A stretch of DNA of 42,327 nucleotides from a virus: the IMG/VR virus record IMGVR_UViG_3300009154_005213, positions 1 to 42,327 of that record, one strand, 5' to 3'. The notes beneath the pieces are model-generated. The model saw nothing but the letters and a program-made list of their open reading frames with translations, made no database searches and was not told the DNA's origin. Positions 1-8,308 of this stretch are shown piece by piece. The first letter of the stretch is position 1, and every line of letters begins with the position of its first letter. The position numbers and the translations under genes are program-made.

Positions 1-783
1 AAACCAGTGGTAGTACAGGTTCCTTGCGTAGAAATGTACAACGATGGCAGCGTTTGCCCAATTCTGGCCGAAGTTCGTCCTTGGTTTAAGGATAAGAACC
101 TAGAAGACATGGGCAAGAAATATTGGAAAAAGCGTAGTTATTTGTTTCAAGGACTCGTTCGCGAAAACCCATGGAGCGATGACAAGACGCCAGAAAATCC
201 AATTCGTCGTTTTGTGATCAGTGCTCAGATTTTCAATCTGGTAAAGAACGCTCTACTAGATCCAGAAATGGAAAATCTTCCAACTGATTACCAGAGCGGG
301 TTAGACTTCATTATCAAGAAGACTAGCAAAGGTGGATACGCTGACTATGGCACTAGCAGCTGGGCTCGCAAGGAATCAGCGTTGACTGCTGCAGAAGCAG
401 CGGCACTTGAAACGTATGGTCTATATGACTTGGCTGACTTTCTACCCAAGAAGCCGGGAGATGTAGAACTCAAGGTGATCAAGGAAATGTTTGAAGCATC
501 AGTTGATGGTGAATCATATGATCCTGCACGCTGGGAACAGTACTACAAGCCGTACGGCCTAAAGACTGGTGCTAAGTCTGATGACGCTGAACTAGAAATG
601 GAGACTAAAGCAACTCCTAAACCTGTTACAGTATCAGTAGCTAAACCAGTGGTAGAAGAAACTCCACCGTGGGATGGCGATGAAGAAGTCGAAACCCCTA
701 CAGCACCTGTGCAAGCATCGAAACCTTCTAGTCAGAAGGCTGAAGATATTCTTGCAATGATTCGTAATCGTCAGAAGCAATAA
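1..783 (+). CDS. 32: gp32-like single-stranded DNA-binding protein (5' end outside window)
   Basis: The reading frame is open from base 1, so the N-terminus is missing and the GTG at base 7 is probably internal. The visible part resembles the core of T4-type gp32: an early Cys followed by EVRPWF, an aromatic and basic stretch (KKYWKKRSYLFQG), and a segment rich in Gly, Tyr and Lys (KKTSKGGYADY). A long acidic Pro/Thr/Glu-rich linker leads to a charged tail ending RNRQKQ. gp32 coats ssDNA during replication and recombination and contacts the UvsX/UvsY machinery through its acidic tail. uvsX follows directly, as expected. A strong hairpin terminator follows the stop. Confidence 0.85.
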   Translation, partial: KPVVVQVPCVEMYNDGSVCPILAEVRPWFKDKNLEDMGKKYWKKRSYLFQGLVRENPWSDDKTPENPIRRFVISAQIFNLVKNALLDPEMENLPTDYQSGLDFIIKKTSKGGYADYGTSSWARKESALTAAEAAALETYGLYDLADFLPKKPGDVELKVIKEMFEASVDGESYDPARWEQYYKPYGLKTGAKSDDAELEMETKATPKPVTVSVAKPVVEETPPWDGDEEVETPTAPVQASKPSSQKAEDILAMIRNRQKQ

Positions 784-788
784 CAGAG

Positions 789-815
789 AATGGCCCTTCG
801 GGGCCATTCCTTTTT
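789..815 (+). terminator. Rho-independent terminator after gp32
   Basis: A perfect 8-bp stem (aatggccc/gggccatt) closed by a UUCG tetraloop is followed by CC and five T residues. It lies 5 bases after the gp32 stop and separates gp32 transcription from uvsX. Confidence 0.92.
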
Positions 816-842
816 GACAGGCTAGATTTAAAAAAATAACAA
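814..842 (+). promoter_or_regulatory. Possible sigma70-type promoter for uvsX
   Basis: TTGACA at 814-819 overlaps the terminator T-tract, and a weak -10 (TAACAA) follows after 17 bases. The -10 box is poor, so this is tentative. Confidence 0.35.
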
Positions 843-861
843 ATTTAATTAGGAGAGCAAC

Positions 862-1935
862 GTGCCTAAACCTTTTGATGTATCAAAATTTCGCAAATCA
901 ATCACTAAATCGATTGATGGAATTTCAGTGGGGTTTAATGATCCCACAGATTGGATTTCTACAAACAATTATGCACTAAATTATTTGATCAGCGGTGATT
1001 TTAATCGCGGTATCCCACTGGGAAAAGTAACAGTATTCGCAGGTGAATCAGGCGCAGGTAAAAGTTTTATTTGCTCTGGTAACCTGGTACGCAATGCACA
1101 AAAACAAGGCATTTATGTGATTCTGATTGACACTGAAAATGCACTTGATGAATCATGGCTACGTGCGCTAGACGTAGACACCAGTGAAGACAAACTGCTG
1201 AAGCTGAACATGGCTATGATTGACGACGTTGCCAAGATGATCAGCGAATTTGTAAAAGAATACAAGACTCTACCTGAAGATCAACGACCTAAGGTGCTGT
1301 TTGTCCTAGACAGTTTAGGTATGTTACTTACACCAACTGATGTAAATCAATTTGAAGCAGGTGACTTAAAAGGTGATATGGGACGCAAGCCCAAGGCACT
1401 TACTGCACTTGTTCGTAATTGTGTAAACATGTTTGGTAGTTTAAACATTGGTTTGGTTGCAACTAACCACAGCTACCAATCGCAGGATATGTTTGATCCT
1501 GATGATAAAATTTCTGGAGGTCAAGGATTCATCTATGCCAGCTCTATCGTAGTAGCAATGCGTAAACTCAAGCTAAAAGAAGATGAAGATGGCAACAAGG
1601 TATCTGAAGTTCGCGGAATTCGTGCTGCCTGCAAGATCATGAAAACACGATATGCCAAACCATTTGAAGCAGTGCAGATCAAAATTCCTTACGAACAGGG
1701 TATGAATCCTTATTCTGGATTAGTGGACATGTTTGAAGGCAAAAGTTTATTGACAAAAGAAGGCAACAGGCTTAAATATGCACTAGCAGATGGTACTGAA
1801 ATAAAGCTATTCCGCAAAGGGTGGGAGCGCAACGAAGATGGATGTCTAGATGCAGTGATGGCTGATTATTCTGCTAACCCGCATCGAGTTACAGAAGTAT
1901 CAACTGCTACAACCAATGAGGAAACCCAAGAATGA
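862..1935 (+). CDS. uvsX: UvsX RecA-like recombinase
   Basis: This is a RecA/RAD51-family strand-exchange ATPase of 357 residues, close to T4 UvsX in length. Walker A GESGAGKS is at residues 61-68 and Walker B is in the segment VLFVLDSLGML around residues 145-155. The later GGQGF and KTRYAKPFE segments fit the family's DNA-binding loop and C-terminal core. An RBS (aggagag) sits 5 bases before a GTG start, so GTG is accepted. The stop overlaps the next gene by 4 bases (ATGA), consistent with a uvsX-small-uvsY operon. It carries out recombination-dependent replication and repair. Confidence 0.95.
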   Translation: MPKPFDVSKFRKSITKSIDGISVGFNDPTDWISTNNYALNYLISGDFNRGIPLGKVTVFAGESGAGKSFICSGNLVRNAQKQGIYVILIDTENALDESWLRALDVDTSEDKLLKLNMAMIDDVAKMISEFVKEYKTLPEDQRPKVLFVLDSLGMLLTPTDVNQFEAGDLKGDMGRKPKALTALVRNCVNMFGSLNIGLVATNHSYQSQDMFDPDDKISGGQGFIYASSIVVAMRKLKLKEDEDGNKVSEVRGIRAACKIMKTRYAKPFEAVQIKIPYEQGMNPYSGLVDMFEGKSLLTKEGNRLKYALADGTEIKLFRKGWERNEDGCLDAVMADYSANPHRVTEVSTATTNEETQE

Positions 1936-2156
1936 CAATAGACGTAGATACCTTAAGTGAATTGTATACAGTTATGAAGCAGTATATTCCCAAGAAGGAC
2001 CAGCAAGAAGCAGCCGATGCACTGATATCTACCATGGTAGATATGCTAGAAGATCATGAACTCAGTGTATTTGGCGCTACTGATGGCATGCTTAAACGAG
2101 CAATAAGAGAATATATTGGAGAAGATGAACAGGAAGACGAAGAAGAAGACTACTGA
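1932..2156 (+). CDS. Small acidic protein between uvsX and uvsY
   Basis: A 74-residue protein with a helical N-terminal part (LSELYTVMKQYIPKKDQQEAADALI) and a very acidic C-terminal tail (EDEQEDEEEDY). Small acidic proteins in this position are common in T4-like myoviruses of aquatic bacteria, but I cannot assign a function. It overlaps uvsX by 4 bases and the next gene by 1, so translational coupling is likely. The acidic tail could contact DNA-binding proteins of the recombination machinery; that is inference. Confidence 0.8.
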   Translation: MTIDVDTLSELYTVMKQYIPKKDQQEAADALISTMVDMLEDHELSVFGATDGMLKRAIREYIGEDEQEDEEEDY

Positions 2157-2608
2157 TGTGGTATAACAAGATAGTTGCAGACCTAGGAGAAATACCTGGG
2201 TTTATTAGCTACTACGAAGCAGAGTTACGGACAGCTAAATCTGAAATAGCAGTTCGTGGAAATTTAGAAAAAGCAGCAAGTAATCTTCCTGGCATCACCG
2301 AACACCGCTTTAATCAACTTCAGGAGATTGAAGCGGTGCTTGAATACCTTAACATTCAACTAAAAAAAATCAGACGCAAGCATTTTCAAAAATATCTTGA
2401 AGCGTATCAACGAGCATTAAGCAGTCGAGATGCAGAAAAGTATGTGGACGGAGAAGATGAAGTGATTGATTTTGAGACCATTATCAATGAGGTAGCCTTG
2501 CTGCGAAATAAGTGGCTTGGTGTGATGAAAGGGATTGAAAATAAACAATGGATGTTGGGACATATTGTTCGTCTGAGAACAGCTGGCATGGAAGATGTGA
2601 CACTATAA
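2156..2608 (+). CDS. uvsY: UvsY-like recombination mediator
   Basis: 150 residues, near the length of T4 UvsY (137). The pattern fits UvsY: a helical basic centre (KKIRRKHFQKYLEAYQRALSSRDAEKYV), an acidic connector, and a C-terminal helix (ALLRNKWLGVMKGIENKQWMLGHIVRLR) like the UvsY end that follows LDAIKSRGFAIKHI in T4. UvsY loads UvsX onto gp32-coated ssDNA. The location two genes after uvsX supports the call. Sequence similarity to T4 UvsY is weak by eye, so the assignment leans on context. Confidence 0.72.
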   Translation: MWYNKIVADLGEIPGFISYYEAELRTAKSEIAVRGNLEKAASNLPGITEHRFNQLQEIEAVLEYLNIQLKKIRRKHFQKYLEAYQRALSSRDAEKYVDGEDEVIDFETIINEVALLRNKWLGVMKGIENKQWMLGHIVRLRTAGMEDVTL

Positions 2609-2646
2609 TTTCAATTACCACAGGAATTTCAACGATAACAATATCC

Positions 2647-2654
2647 GATAAATA
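2647..2654 (+). promoter_or_regulatory. T4-type late promoter box (GATAAATA)
   Basis: GATAAATA ends 6 bases before the ATG at 2661 and differs from the T4 late consensus TATAAATA at the first base. The same box sits just upstream of several other genes with head-targeting-like N-termini in this window. Confidence 0.65.
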
Positions 2655-2660
2655 CCTATT

Positions 2661-4223
2661 ATGAGACAGTTTATAAACATTTTAGAAAATATTTTATTGG
2701 ATGAAAGCGTGGGATTAGCTCGTAGAAAATCAGGCGAAGTATTTAAAAATGCTGCAGGTAAAACTCTGACTTTTGGTAGTCTGACGTTTTATCCTAACTC
2801 AGGCAAGTTCACAGACCCACAAGAGATGGATGCAGCGTTGAAAAAAGCTCAAGCATCTTTGAATTTCCCGATTGATTGGACCAATCCACAAGCTAAAAAT
2901 TTAGCATTTGCTATTGCACGTTTCATTGACGACGACGGCAGAGATGTTTACCTAGGAAGATATTTTAAAGATATTCATGCCAATAGAAACGAAAATAATT
3001 GGCCAAATACTGCTATACCCGGTGAATATAAATTTTCTAGCAAGACAAGTGAAAAAGAAAACGCAGGTTACAAACCGTCTGAAATTCTAGAAAGATTTGA
3101 TAATTTAAGTCCGGGTAATATTCAAGATCAAGTCATGAAAAAGTTTGGCGAGCACAGCGATGAACTGCATGCAATGAGTGCGTTTTTAGCAGCCAAAGAT
3201 TTTCCAGTTGTTATTCCTCGTGGAAATATGAATGCAGAAGCATTCAAACAGTATTTCTGTGAACTTCTTCAGCCCATTGCTTTTATCAAAGGCATGACCA
3301 TCACTGGGTCAGCAGACAAAGGTATCGATGCTTATATTGGTAAAAATACCAGCTTAGCAAGTGCAACCATCAGCTTCAATCCGGGAGCTACTGGAGGATT
3401 GAGTGACAGTGTTTTAACAGCTGCCAACGGTAAAACAGTCAAGATCAGCACCAAAGAAGGGCTAGGTGCAATGGCCAGCGCCAAGAATTTGGTAGAATCT
3501 TTGCGAGAAATAGATGGTACGAAATACGGCAAGACTATACGTAAAAAATACACAGAAGAAGTCAGAATTTTAGAAATTCTAGATAAAGGCACACACTACA
3601 CTGGTCCTCTAGAATTAGCCAAATACTTTGATTTAATGGACAGCGACGAAACTCAGCAAATTATGAATGTAAAAGCCAAGAAATTAGGCTTAGGTGAAGA
3701 AATATTAGGTCAGAATCTGCTTAGTGCTAAACTTGAAGGTTGGTACCAGGATTTGTTAACCAAGAGAAAAAACACAGCAGTAGTTCCTGTTCACGCACTG
3801 ATGATGATCGTGGCTGACAAAGTGTGTGATTATGTGAATACCAAAACTAAATTTAGTGATGCTGCGTCGGATATTCTTAATCACAGTGCTGTATTACAGG
3901 TTTATACAGATGCTAGCTCGACACAAAGCACTATCACACTCAATGGATTTAGTGCAGATTATCCAGGCGATGCAGTCACTGGTGTGAAATTAACTTTTGA
4001 CAAAAGCTATTGGTCCAAGGGTGAAAATGGCAAAATAACCTTCAAAATACTCAAGAACAATGAAAAATTTATTAAACCCCAAGCTGTAGACCCAGAAGCA
4101 CCTAAATTAGATAGTGATAAACCTGTGCTGGTAATGCCTAAAAAGCGTGTGGATATTCGCCCACCAGGCGCAGTGTCTAAAAGAGGTAAAACAGAAAAAG
4201 GTTTAGGCAGAGAACGACGTTGA
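2661..4223 (+). CDS. Putative head-packaged protein of unknown function
   Basis: A 520-residue protein I do not recognise. The start MRQFINILENILLDES resembles T4 capsid-targeting sequences and offers two LxE/IxE-type prohead-protease sites (ILE|N and LDE|S). The middle contains GSADKGIDAYIG and a Lys/Gly segment (KTVKISTKEGLGAMASAKNL) of the kind seen in nuclease-like cores; this resemblance is only suggestive. The C-terminus is Pro-rich and strongly basic (KKRVDIRPPG...KRGKTEKGLGRERR), suitable for contact with packaged DNA. A late promoter box lies directly upstream and a two-tRNA unit with its own promoter follows. Probable virion internal protein, by inference. Confidence 0.7.
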   Translation: MRQFINILENILLDESVGLARRKSGEVFKNAAGKTLTFGSLTFYPNSGKFTDPQEMDAALKKAQASLNFPIDWTNPQAKNLAFAIARFIDDDGRDVYLGRYFKDIHANRNENNWPNTAIPGEYKFSSKTSEKENAGYKPSEILERFDNLSPGNIQDQVMKKFGEHSDELHAMSAFLAAKDFPVVIPRGNMNAEAFKQYFCELLQPIAFIKGMTITGSADKGIDAYIGKNTSLASATISFNPGATGGLSDSVLTAANGKTVKISTKEGLGAMASAKNLVESLREIDGTKYGKTIRKKYTEEVRILEILDKGTHYTGPLELAKYFDLMDSDETQQIMNVKAKKLGLGEEILGQNLLSAKLEGWYQDLLTKRKNTAVVPVHALMMIVADKVCDYVNTKTKFSDAASDILNHSAVLQVYTDASSTQSTITLNGFSADYPGDAVTGVKLTFDKSYWSKGENGKITFKILKNNEKFIKPQAVDPEAPKLDSDKPVLVMPKKRVDIRPPGAVSKRGKTEKGLGRERR

Positions 4224-4247
4224 CATTCTCGGGTGTTGCTGTATAAT
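4220..4247 (+). promoter_or_regulatory. Sigma70-like promoter for tRNA pair
   Basis: Perfect TTGACA (4220-4225), 16-base spacer and perfect TATAAT (4242-4247). It overlaps the end of the preceding gene and lies 22 bases before the tRNA-Ile gene. Confidence 0.8.
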
Positions 4248-4268
4248 GCACAACATCAGTTAAACAAC

Positions 4269-4341
4269 GCTCCGTTAGTTCAGTGGTCAGAACGTCGGAC
4301 TTATATTCCGGTTGTCGGTGGTTCAAATCCATCACGGAGCA
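4269..4341 (+). tRNA. tRNA-Ile (anticodon UAU)
   Basis: Acceptor gctccgt/acggagc pairs perfectly. The anticodon loop CTTATAT in a 5-bp stem gives UAU (reads AUA). The T-loop is TTCAAAT, the discriminator is A, and CCA is encoded at 4342-4344. Phage tRNAs for AUA are common where the host decodes this codon poorly. Confidence 0.93.
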
Positions 4342-4350
4342 CCAAATCTC

Positions 4351-4423
4351 GGGCCTTTAGCATAATGGTTAATGCAGCAGACTCATAATCTGTACGATCA
4401 GAGTTCAACTCTCTGGAGGCCCA
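4351..4423 (+). tRNA. tRNA with CAU anticodon (Met, or Ile if modified)
   Basis: Acceptor gggcctt/gaggccc has one G-U pair. The anticodon loop CTCATAA gives CAU, the discriminator is A, and CCA is encoded at 4424-4426. Elongator Met and lysidine-modified Ile cannot be told apart by eye. It is paired with the preceding tRNA-Ile. Confidence 0.9.
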
Positions 4424-4428
4424 CCAAA

Positions 4429-4860
4429 TCACCAAATAACAGTGCGCAGTTCAGGAAACGATTCTAACAATGTTAGTTTTCTGGCTGCTGCTCTGACGAT
4501 GCCTCGATGCATGTGACGACCAGTTTCCAAAAACTCATTTGGTGTCATCCATCGTGTGCTGCCAGTTTCATAATCGGGCTGGTCAAAGTCTTTCATACTG
4601 TAAACCTCACATGCATAGACCTTGGTATTTTTCACAATCCCCACAGGCCACACATGGTCTATGTTGGTAGATTTCAAGCCTAGTTCTTCGTGCCCTTCAC
4701 GAATTGCTGCTTGCAGTGGGGATTCATCTTTGTCTATGTGACCTTTGGCAATTTGATAATCAGGGCCGCCAAACTTAGGATCACTGGGTTTCATGAATAA
4801 CATGAATAGTTGTTTGTCTTTTTTGATGCAAGGGATTATTCCGGCTTTGATGATTGACAT
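4429..4860 (-). CDS. Nudix hydrolase
   Basis: 143 residues with a complete Nudix box at residues 40-62, starting GHIDKDE and ending REGHEELGL, which matches GX5EX7REX2EELG. These enzymes hydrolyse nucleoside diphosphates linked to another group, using Mg2+ held by the RExxEE glutamates. The size fits a single-domain enzyme; the substrate is not predictable. It is convergent with the tRNA pair upstream and follows the ART-like operon on the same strand. Given that operon, ADP-ribose or NAD(H) turnover is an attractive possibility (T4 NudE acts on such compounds), but this is inference. Confidence 0.9.
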   Translation of the reverse strand: MSIIKAGIIPCIKKDKQLFMLFMKPSDPKFGGPDYQIAKGHIDKDESPLQAAIREGHEELGLKSTNIDHVWPVGIVKNTKVYACEVYSMKDFDQPDYETGSTRWMTPNEFLETGRHMHRGIVRAAARKLTLLESFPELRTVIW

Positions 4861-4910
4861 ACTCAGCTACTTATTAGATTTCTTTTCAGACATTGGTTTT
4901 TTCTAAGATC

Positions 4911-6041
4911 CTATCGGAGGTATTTTAGTATGTCATAGTATAAATCATATTTGAACGCATAATACTCACCATTGATCATGACTTCGTTGTCTGATTTTAA
5001 TGCTGCTTCAAGATTTTGGTTAGTATATGCAAGATTGCGAAGTACTGCAGTGTCAGCTAATTCTGGAATTTTTAATTCTTTGCTTATTTTCTGTAATGTA
5101 TTCTGATAGTTCTTTATACTGTTTAGATAATCTTTAGCATCTTTATCTTTATAAAAAATAGATTTGATTTCAGGAGAAATTTCTATCCCCTGAATAATTT
5201 TTGTCAAACGTTTAATATAATTATTTGCTTGTTTAATCGCTACACTTGGATATGGTGAGATTTCGTAGTCTTCCTCTAGCAGTTCTTGAAGATTGTAAAT
5301 CTCATCCTCGATTTTTTCAGTTTGTTTCTGGTGTATAGGAAATTCAAATCTAATCCCTTGAAGAGCATAGATTATAGAATTAAGAGTGTCACTTAGAATC
5401 TCTAGATCTACATAAATCGAAGAAGTATCTTGGCTATAATGGCTTACAAATTCAGACCATGTGGGTATTTCATGTTCCTCTATCAACCCACGATAAAAAT
5501 CTGGTACTTTTGGACTCCATGTAAAACTAAAGCCGTTTTTTGGAAATATTATGTATGGTTCTCCGTAACGTGCAGCCTGTAGTTGTCTACTCGTAGTGAA
5601 TATACTGTTGCCTCTGAGAGCAGTAAAGCCCTGACTTGACAATAACTTGTCAAAACCTTTCTGGATAGATAACGGTGTATTATCTGGTGACCGGTTGCTA
5701 CGACTGCGAGCAACATACGCTGGCATGCTTGTATTGCCACCGCCACGATATAATACTTTGCCAGTTGCTATAACTGCTTGTATATATTCTGAACAGTCCT
5801 TTTGTATTAATTCAACATAGCGAACCATTGACGGAGCACCAATCTTTTTTTCAGCTTTTTGGGAAGCTGTTTTTGATTTTTTTTCTTCTGCTCGAAGACT
5901 GGCTATCTGAGCTTCAATTTCAGCTATTTTAGCCTTTATTGTTTTTGCCCTAGCTAATAATTCTGGATCCAAGTTCGATGTATCTACCACAAAGGGTGAT
6001 TTACTACCTGGTTTTAATACATTGGTTTTTTTTGGTGGCAT
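4911..6041 (-). CDS. ADP-ribosyltransferase-like protein, paralog A (no head-targeting start)
   Basis: 376 residues. A charged coiled-coil-like N-terminal third (about residues 25-65) precedes a domain with an R-S-E ART pattern: KVLYRG with Arg99, GNSIFTTS at about 144-151 as the STS strand, a YGEPYIIFPKNGFSFTWSP core, and a late Glu353 in DNEVMINGEYY. A long helical insert separates the last two parts. The start MPPKKTNVLKPG lacks the MRxxE head-targeting segment; an in-frame stop two codons upstream excludes a longer start. It is the third gene of a C-B-A operon with 19 bases to gene B. Likely modifies proteins using NAD+; target unknown. Confidence 0.78.
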   Translation of the reverse strand: MPPKKTNVLKPGSKSPFVVDTSNLDPELLARAKTIKAKIAEIEAQIASLRAEEKKSKTASQKAEKKIGAPSMVRYVELIQKDCSEYIQAVIATGKVLYRGGGNTSMPAYVARSRSNRSPDNTPLSIQKGFDKLLSSQGFTALRGNSIFTTSRQLQAARYGEPYIIFPKNGFSFTWSPKVPDFYRGLIEEHEIPTWSEFVSHYSQDTSSIYVDLEILSDTLNSIIYALQGIRFEFPIHQKQTEKIEDEIYNLQELLEEDYEISPYPSVAIKQANNYIKRLTKIIQGIEISPEIKSIFYKDKDAKDYLNSIKNYQNTLQKISKELKIPELADTAVLRNLAYTNQNLEAALKSDNEVMINGEYYAFKYDLYYDILKYLR

Positions 6042-6060
6042 TTGTTATTGTTCCAAGATT

Positions 6061-7182
6061 TTATTTAAAGTATTTTAGTATATCTTTGTATACAGCATAT
6101 TCCAATGCATAATATTCGCCATTGATCATGACTTCATGGCCTGATTTTAATGCTGCGTTAAGATTTTGGTTAGTGTATCCGAGTTTCTGAAATATAATGT
6201 CAGATCTGTTTAAATTTTTATTTTTCTGCCATTCAGCTGTAAACTTACCAATTTCACTCTTCATTTTTTTAAAATCTTTTGCTAATTTAGGTTTACTTTT
6301 TAGAATATCCTGGATTTCAGGTTCCGTTTCCAATGCTCGAATAATTTCCATCACCTGAGAAATATAACGATTTATATCTGCTCCGTTGATGTTAGGATAA
6401 TCATAATCGATTTCCTCGAGCATCTCGTCGATGTTTTCATTGAGATTTTTAATAGAAAGGTATAAACTCTTGAGTTTTGGATGCTTTTCAAGACTAACTT
6501 CAAATATTCCAAGATAATAGCCTATACGTGGAAACATATTTAAAATTGTATAGTCTAAAGTGCTAGCACCATGTATATTAACAAATTCTGACCAATCATA
6601 AATTTCTTCGTCTTGTACCATTTCTTGATAAAAATCGGTAAGCTTAGGACTCCACGTAAAACTAAAGCCGTTTTTTGGAAATATTATGTATGGTATTCCA
6701 TAGCCCGACGCTATTTCTAACCGACTTGAAGTGAATATACTGTTGTGTCTGAGAGCAGTAAATCCTTTGCTTGCTAATATTTTATCAACTCCTGTCTGTA
6801 TTGCTGACGATGTATCTTTGGTTTTTCTTTTCTTATGACTTCTACCCACATATGCTGACAAAGGATGATCACCTGGTTCTGTACCTCTGAATAAAACTTT
6901 TTTGGCAGCAGCAACTGCTTGTAAATACTCTGAACAGTCCTTTTGTATTATTTTAGCATAATTAGAAAATGACTTTTTATTGATTTCTTGCTGAGTTTTT
7001 TCAGATTGTATTACTTGTTTGTCTTTTTCTTTTTTAAGTCGATTCAATTCTTTGGATATTTCAGCCATTCTAGCTTTTAATTCAGCAGCTTTGCTTAATA
7101 AAGCAGGATCGATATTTGGCATATCAATATTAATTGGTGATCTATCACCTGGCTTCAATACATTGGTTTTTTTAGCTGGCAT
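6061..7182 (-). CDS. ADP-ribosyltransferase-like protein, paralog B (no head-targeting start)
   Basis: 373 residues, nearest to paralog A across its length, including an almost identical start (MPAKKTNVLKPG against MPPKKTNVLKPG). ART-like elements are KVLFRG near residue 98, GFTALRHNSIFTSS near 150, YGIPYIIFPKNGFSFTWSP, and GHEVMINGEYYAL near the C-terminus. The N-terminal 30-70 region is Lys/Glu-rich and probably coiled coil. There is a clear RBS (aggaaa) before the ATG. It lies 15 bases downstream of paralog C, so C, B and A form one transcription unit. A and B look like products of a tandem duplication. Confidence 0.78.
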   Translation of the reverse strand: MPAKKTNVLKPGDRSPINIDMPNIDPALLSKAAELKARMAEISKELNRLKKEKDKQVIQSEKTQQEINKKSFSNYAKIIQKDCSEYLQAVAAAKKVLFRGTEPGDHPLSAYVGRSHKKRKTKDTSSAIQTGVDKILASKGFTALRHNSIFTSSRLEIASGYGIPYIIFPKNGFSFTWSPKLTDFYQEMVQDEEIYDWSEFVNIHGASTLDYTILNMFPRIGYYLGIFEVSLEKHPKLKSLYLSIKNLNENIDEMLEEIDYDYPNINGADINRYISQVMEIIRALETEPEIQDILKSKPKLAKDFKKMKSEIGKFTAEWQKNKNLNRSDIIFQKLGYTNQNLNAALKSGHEVMINGEYYALEYAVYKDILKYFK

Positions 7183-7197
7183 ATGTCAATTTCCTGA

Positions 7198-8235
7198 TTA
7201 CCCTGGTTTTACTGAAAATAATTTATCATGCAAATCTTGATACGTATGATAGTCGAATGCGTAATACGAACCATTTATCAGTATCTCATTTTCAGATAAT
7301 ATCGCAGAATGTAAATCGATATTATTTTTCATTCCTAAATTTTGTATAATACGTTGTGCTTGTTCAGGGGTATTTATTTCAGAAGCCGGCGTATCAAATG
7401 ATACTTGATTTGACAATAAATTTAAAAGTTCTTGATAGTCTTTTCTTGGTGCAAAAATGTTTTTGATAGCTTCAAAATGATTTACACTATTTTGCAGTCT
7501 TTGACTTAATTGTTTGCCTTCATACACAATATGCTCTGGATTCTTTAAAGATTCTTGAATAACATTGAGTAATCGTGAAATAGATTCCAGCCATTGACTG
7601 TGAATTGCCCATCGTTTTCCAAATTCTTGATTCCAATTGACGCCAAGAACTGGTTCTGAATTTCGATTAACTGTTGCTGACCATATTGCATTAACATCTT
7701 TGATCAATGGTTTGACAATTTTGTCAATTTTGCGAATCGTTTCGTTGTGGTCAGGCGAAATAGACCATTTACTAACAAATCCTGCCCAACTTTTGTTATT
7801 CAAAGCTAATCCACCTGTGTAAAAATCTTTTATCTCAGGACTCCAAGTGAACGTAAAACCATTTTTAGGTATGATAAAATATGGTTCTCCGTAACCAATT
7901 GCCATCGGCAAACTGCCGGACACAAATATACTGTTGCCTCGAACAGCAGAAAAGCCCTGGGAAATCAACAGTTCATCGAATTTTTTTTGTATTTCTTGCG
8001 ACGTATCTCTGGCATTTCTGGTGCGTGATTGAGATTCATATGCCACAGGAAATCCTGCATAATCTGCAATACCACGAAAAACACCATCTGTGCCTTTGGC
8101 TTTAGACAAAAAATCACTGCAGTCTTGTTTTATTGTTCTGACGAGTAGGTGTTTGTTTAAGAACCCACCGACCTCAATTTTTTGTTTAGATGCTGCTCGT
8201 GACAATTCTCGGCTTATTATTTCATTGATTTGCAT
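7198..8235 (-). CDS. ADP-ribosyltransferase-like protein, paralog C
   Basis: 345 residues and the first gene of the C-B-A unit. The N-terminus MQINEIISRELSR is an atypical head-targeting-like start. ART-like elements are GVFRGIADY (R) near residue 55, GFSAVRGNSIFVSG near 103, YGEPYFIIPKNGFTFTWSPEIKDFY, and SENEILINGSYYAF near residue 325, where a true ExE pair is present. The long helical insert between the FTWSP core and the final strand is like those of A and B. A CATAAATA late-like box lies 35 bases upstream. Transferase function is inferred from the pattern. Confidence 0.76.
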   Translation of the reverse strand: MQINEIISRELSRAASKQKIEVGGFLNKHLLVRTIKQDCSDFLSKAKGTDGVFRGIADYAGFPVAYESQSRTRNARDTSQEIQKKFDELLISQGFSAVRGNSIFVSGSLPMAIGYGEPYFIIPKNGFTFTWSPEIKDFYTGGLALNNKSWAGFVSKWSISPDHNETIRKIDKIVKPLIKDVNAIWSATVNRNSEPVLGVNWNQEFGKRWAIHSQWLESISRLLNVIQESLKNPEHIVYEGKQLSQRLQNSVNHFEAIKNIFAPRKDYQELLNLLSNQVSFDTPASEINTPEQAQRIIQNLGMKNNIDLHSAILSENEILINGSYYAFDYHTYQDLHDKLFSVKPG

Positions 8236-8269
8236 GCTGGTTTCCGTAAAAAGTTATAATAATATCTGG

Positions 8270-8277
8270 TATTTATG
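8270..8277 (-). promoter_or_regulatory. Late promoter-like box (CATAAATA) for the C-B-A unit
   Basis: On the minus strand CATAAATA ends about 35 bases before the start of paralog C. It has one mismatch to TATAAATA. The longer leader than in sister genes makes this less certain. Confidence 0.45.
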
Positions 8278-8308
8278 TTAAATACCGTGCACAAATAGCA
8301 CTAAAATT

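Noticed and set aside
7637-8281. Several plus-strand frames over ART-like paralog C
   Set aside because: They are antisense to a gene with clear paralogs and family motifs.
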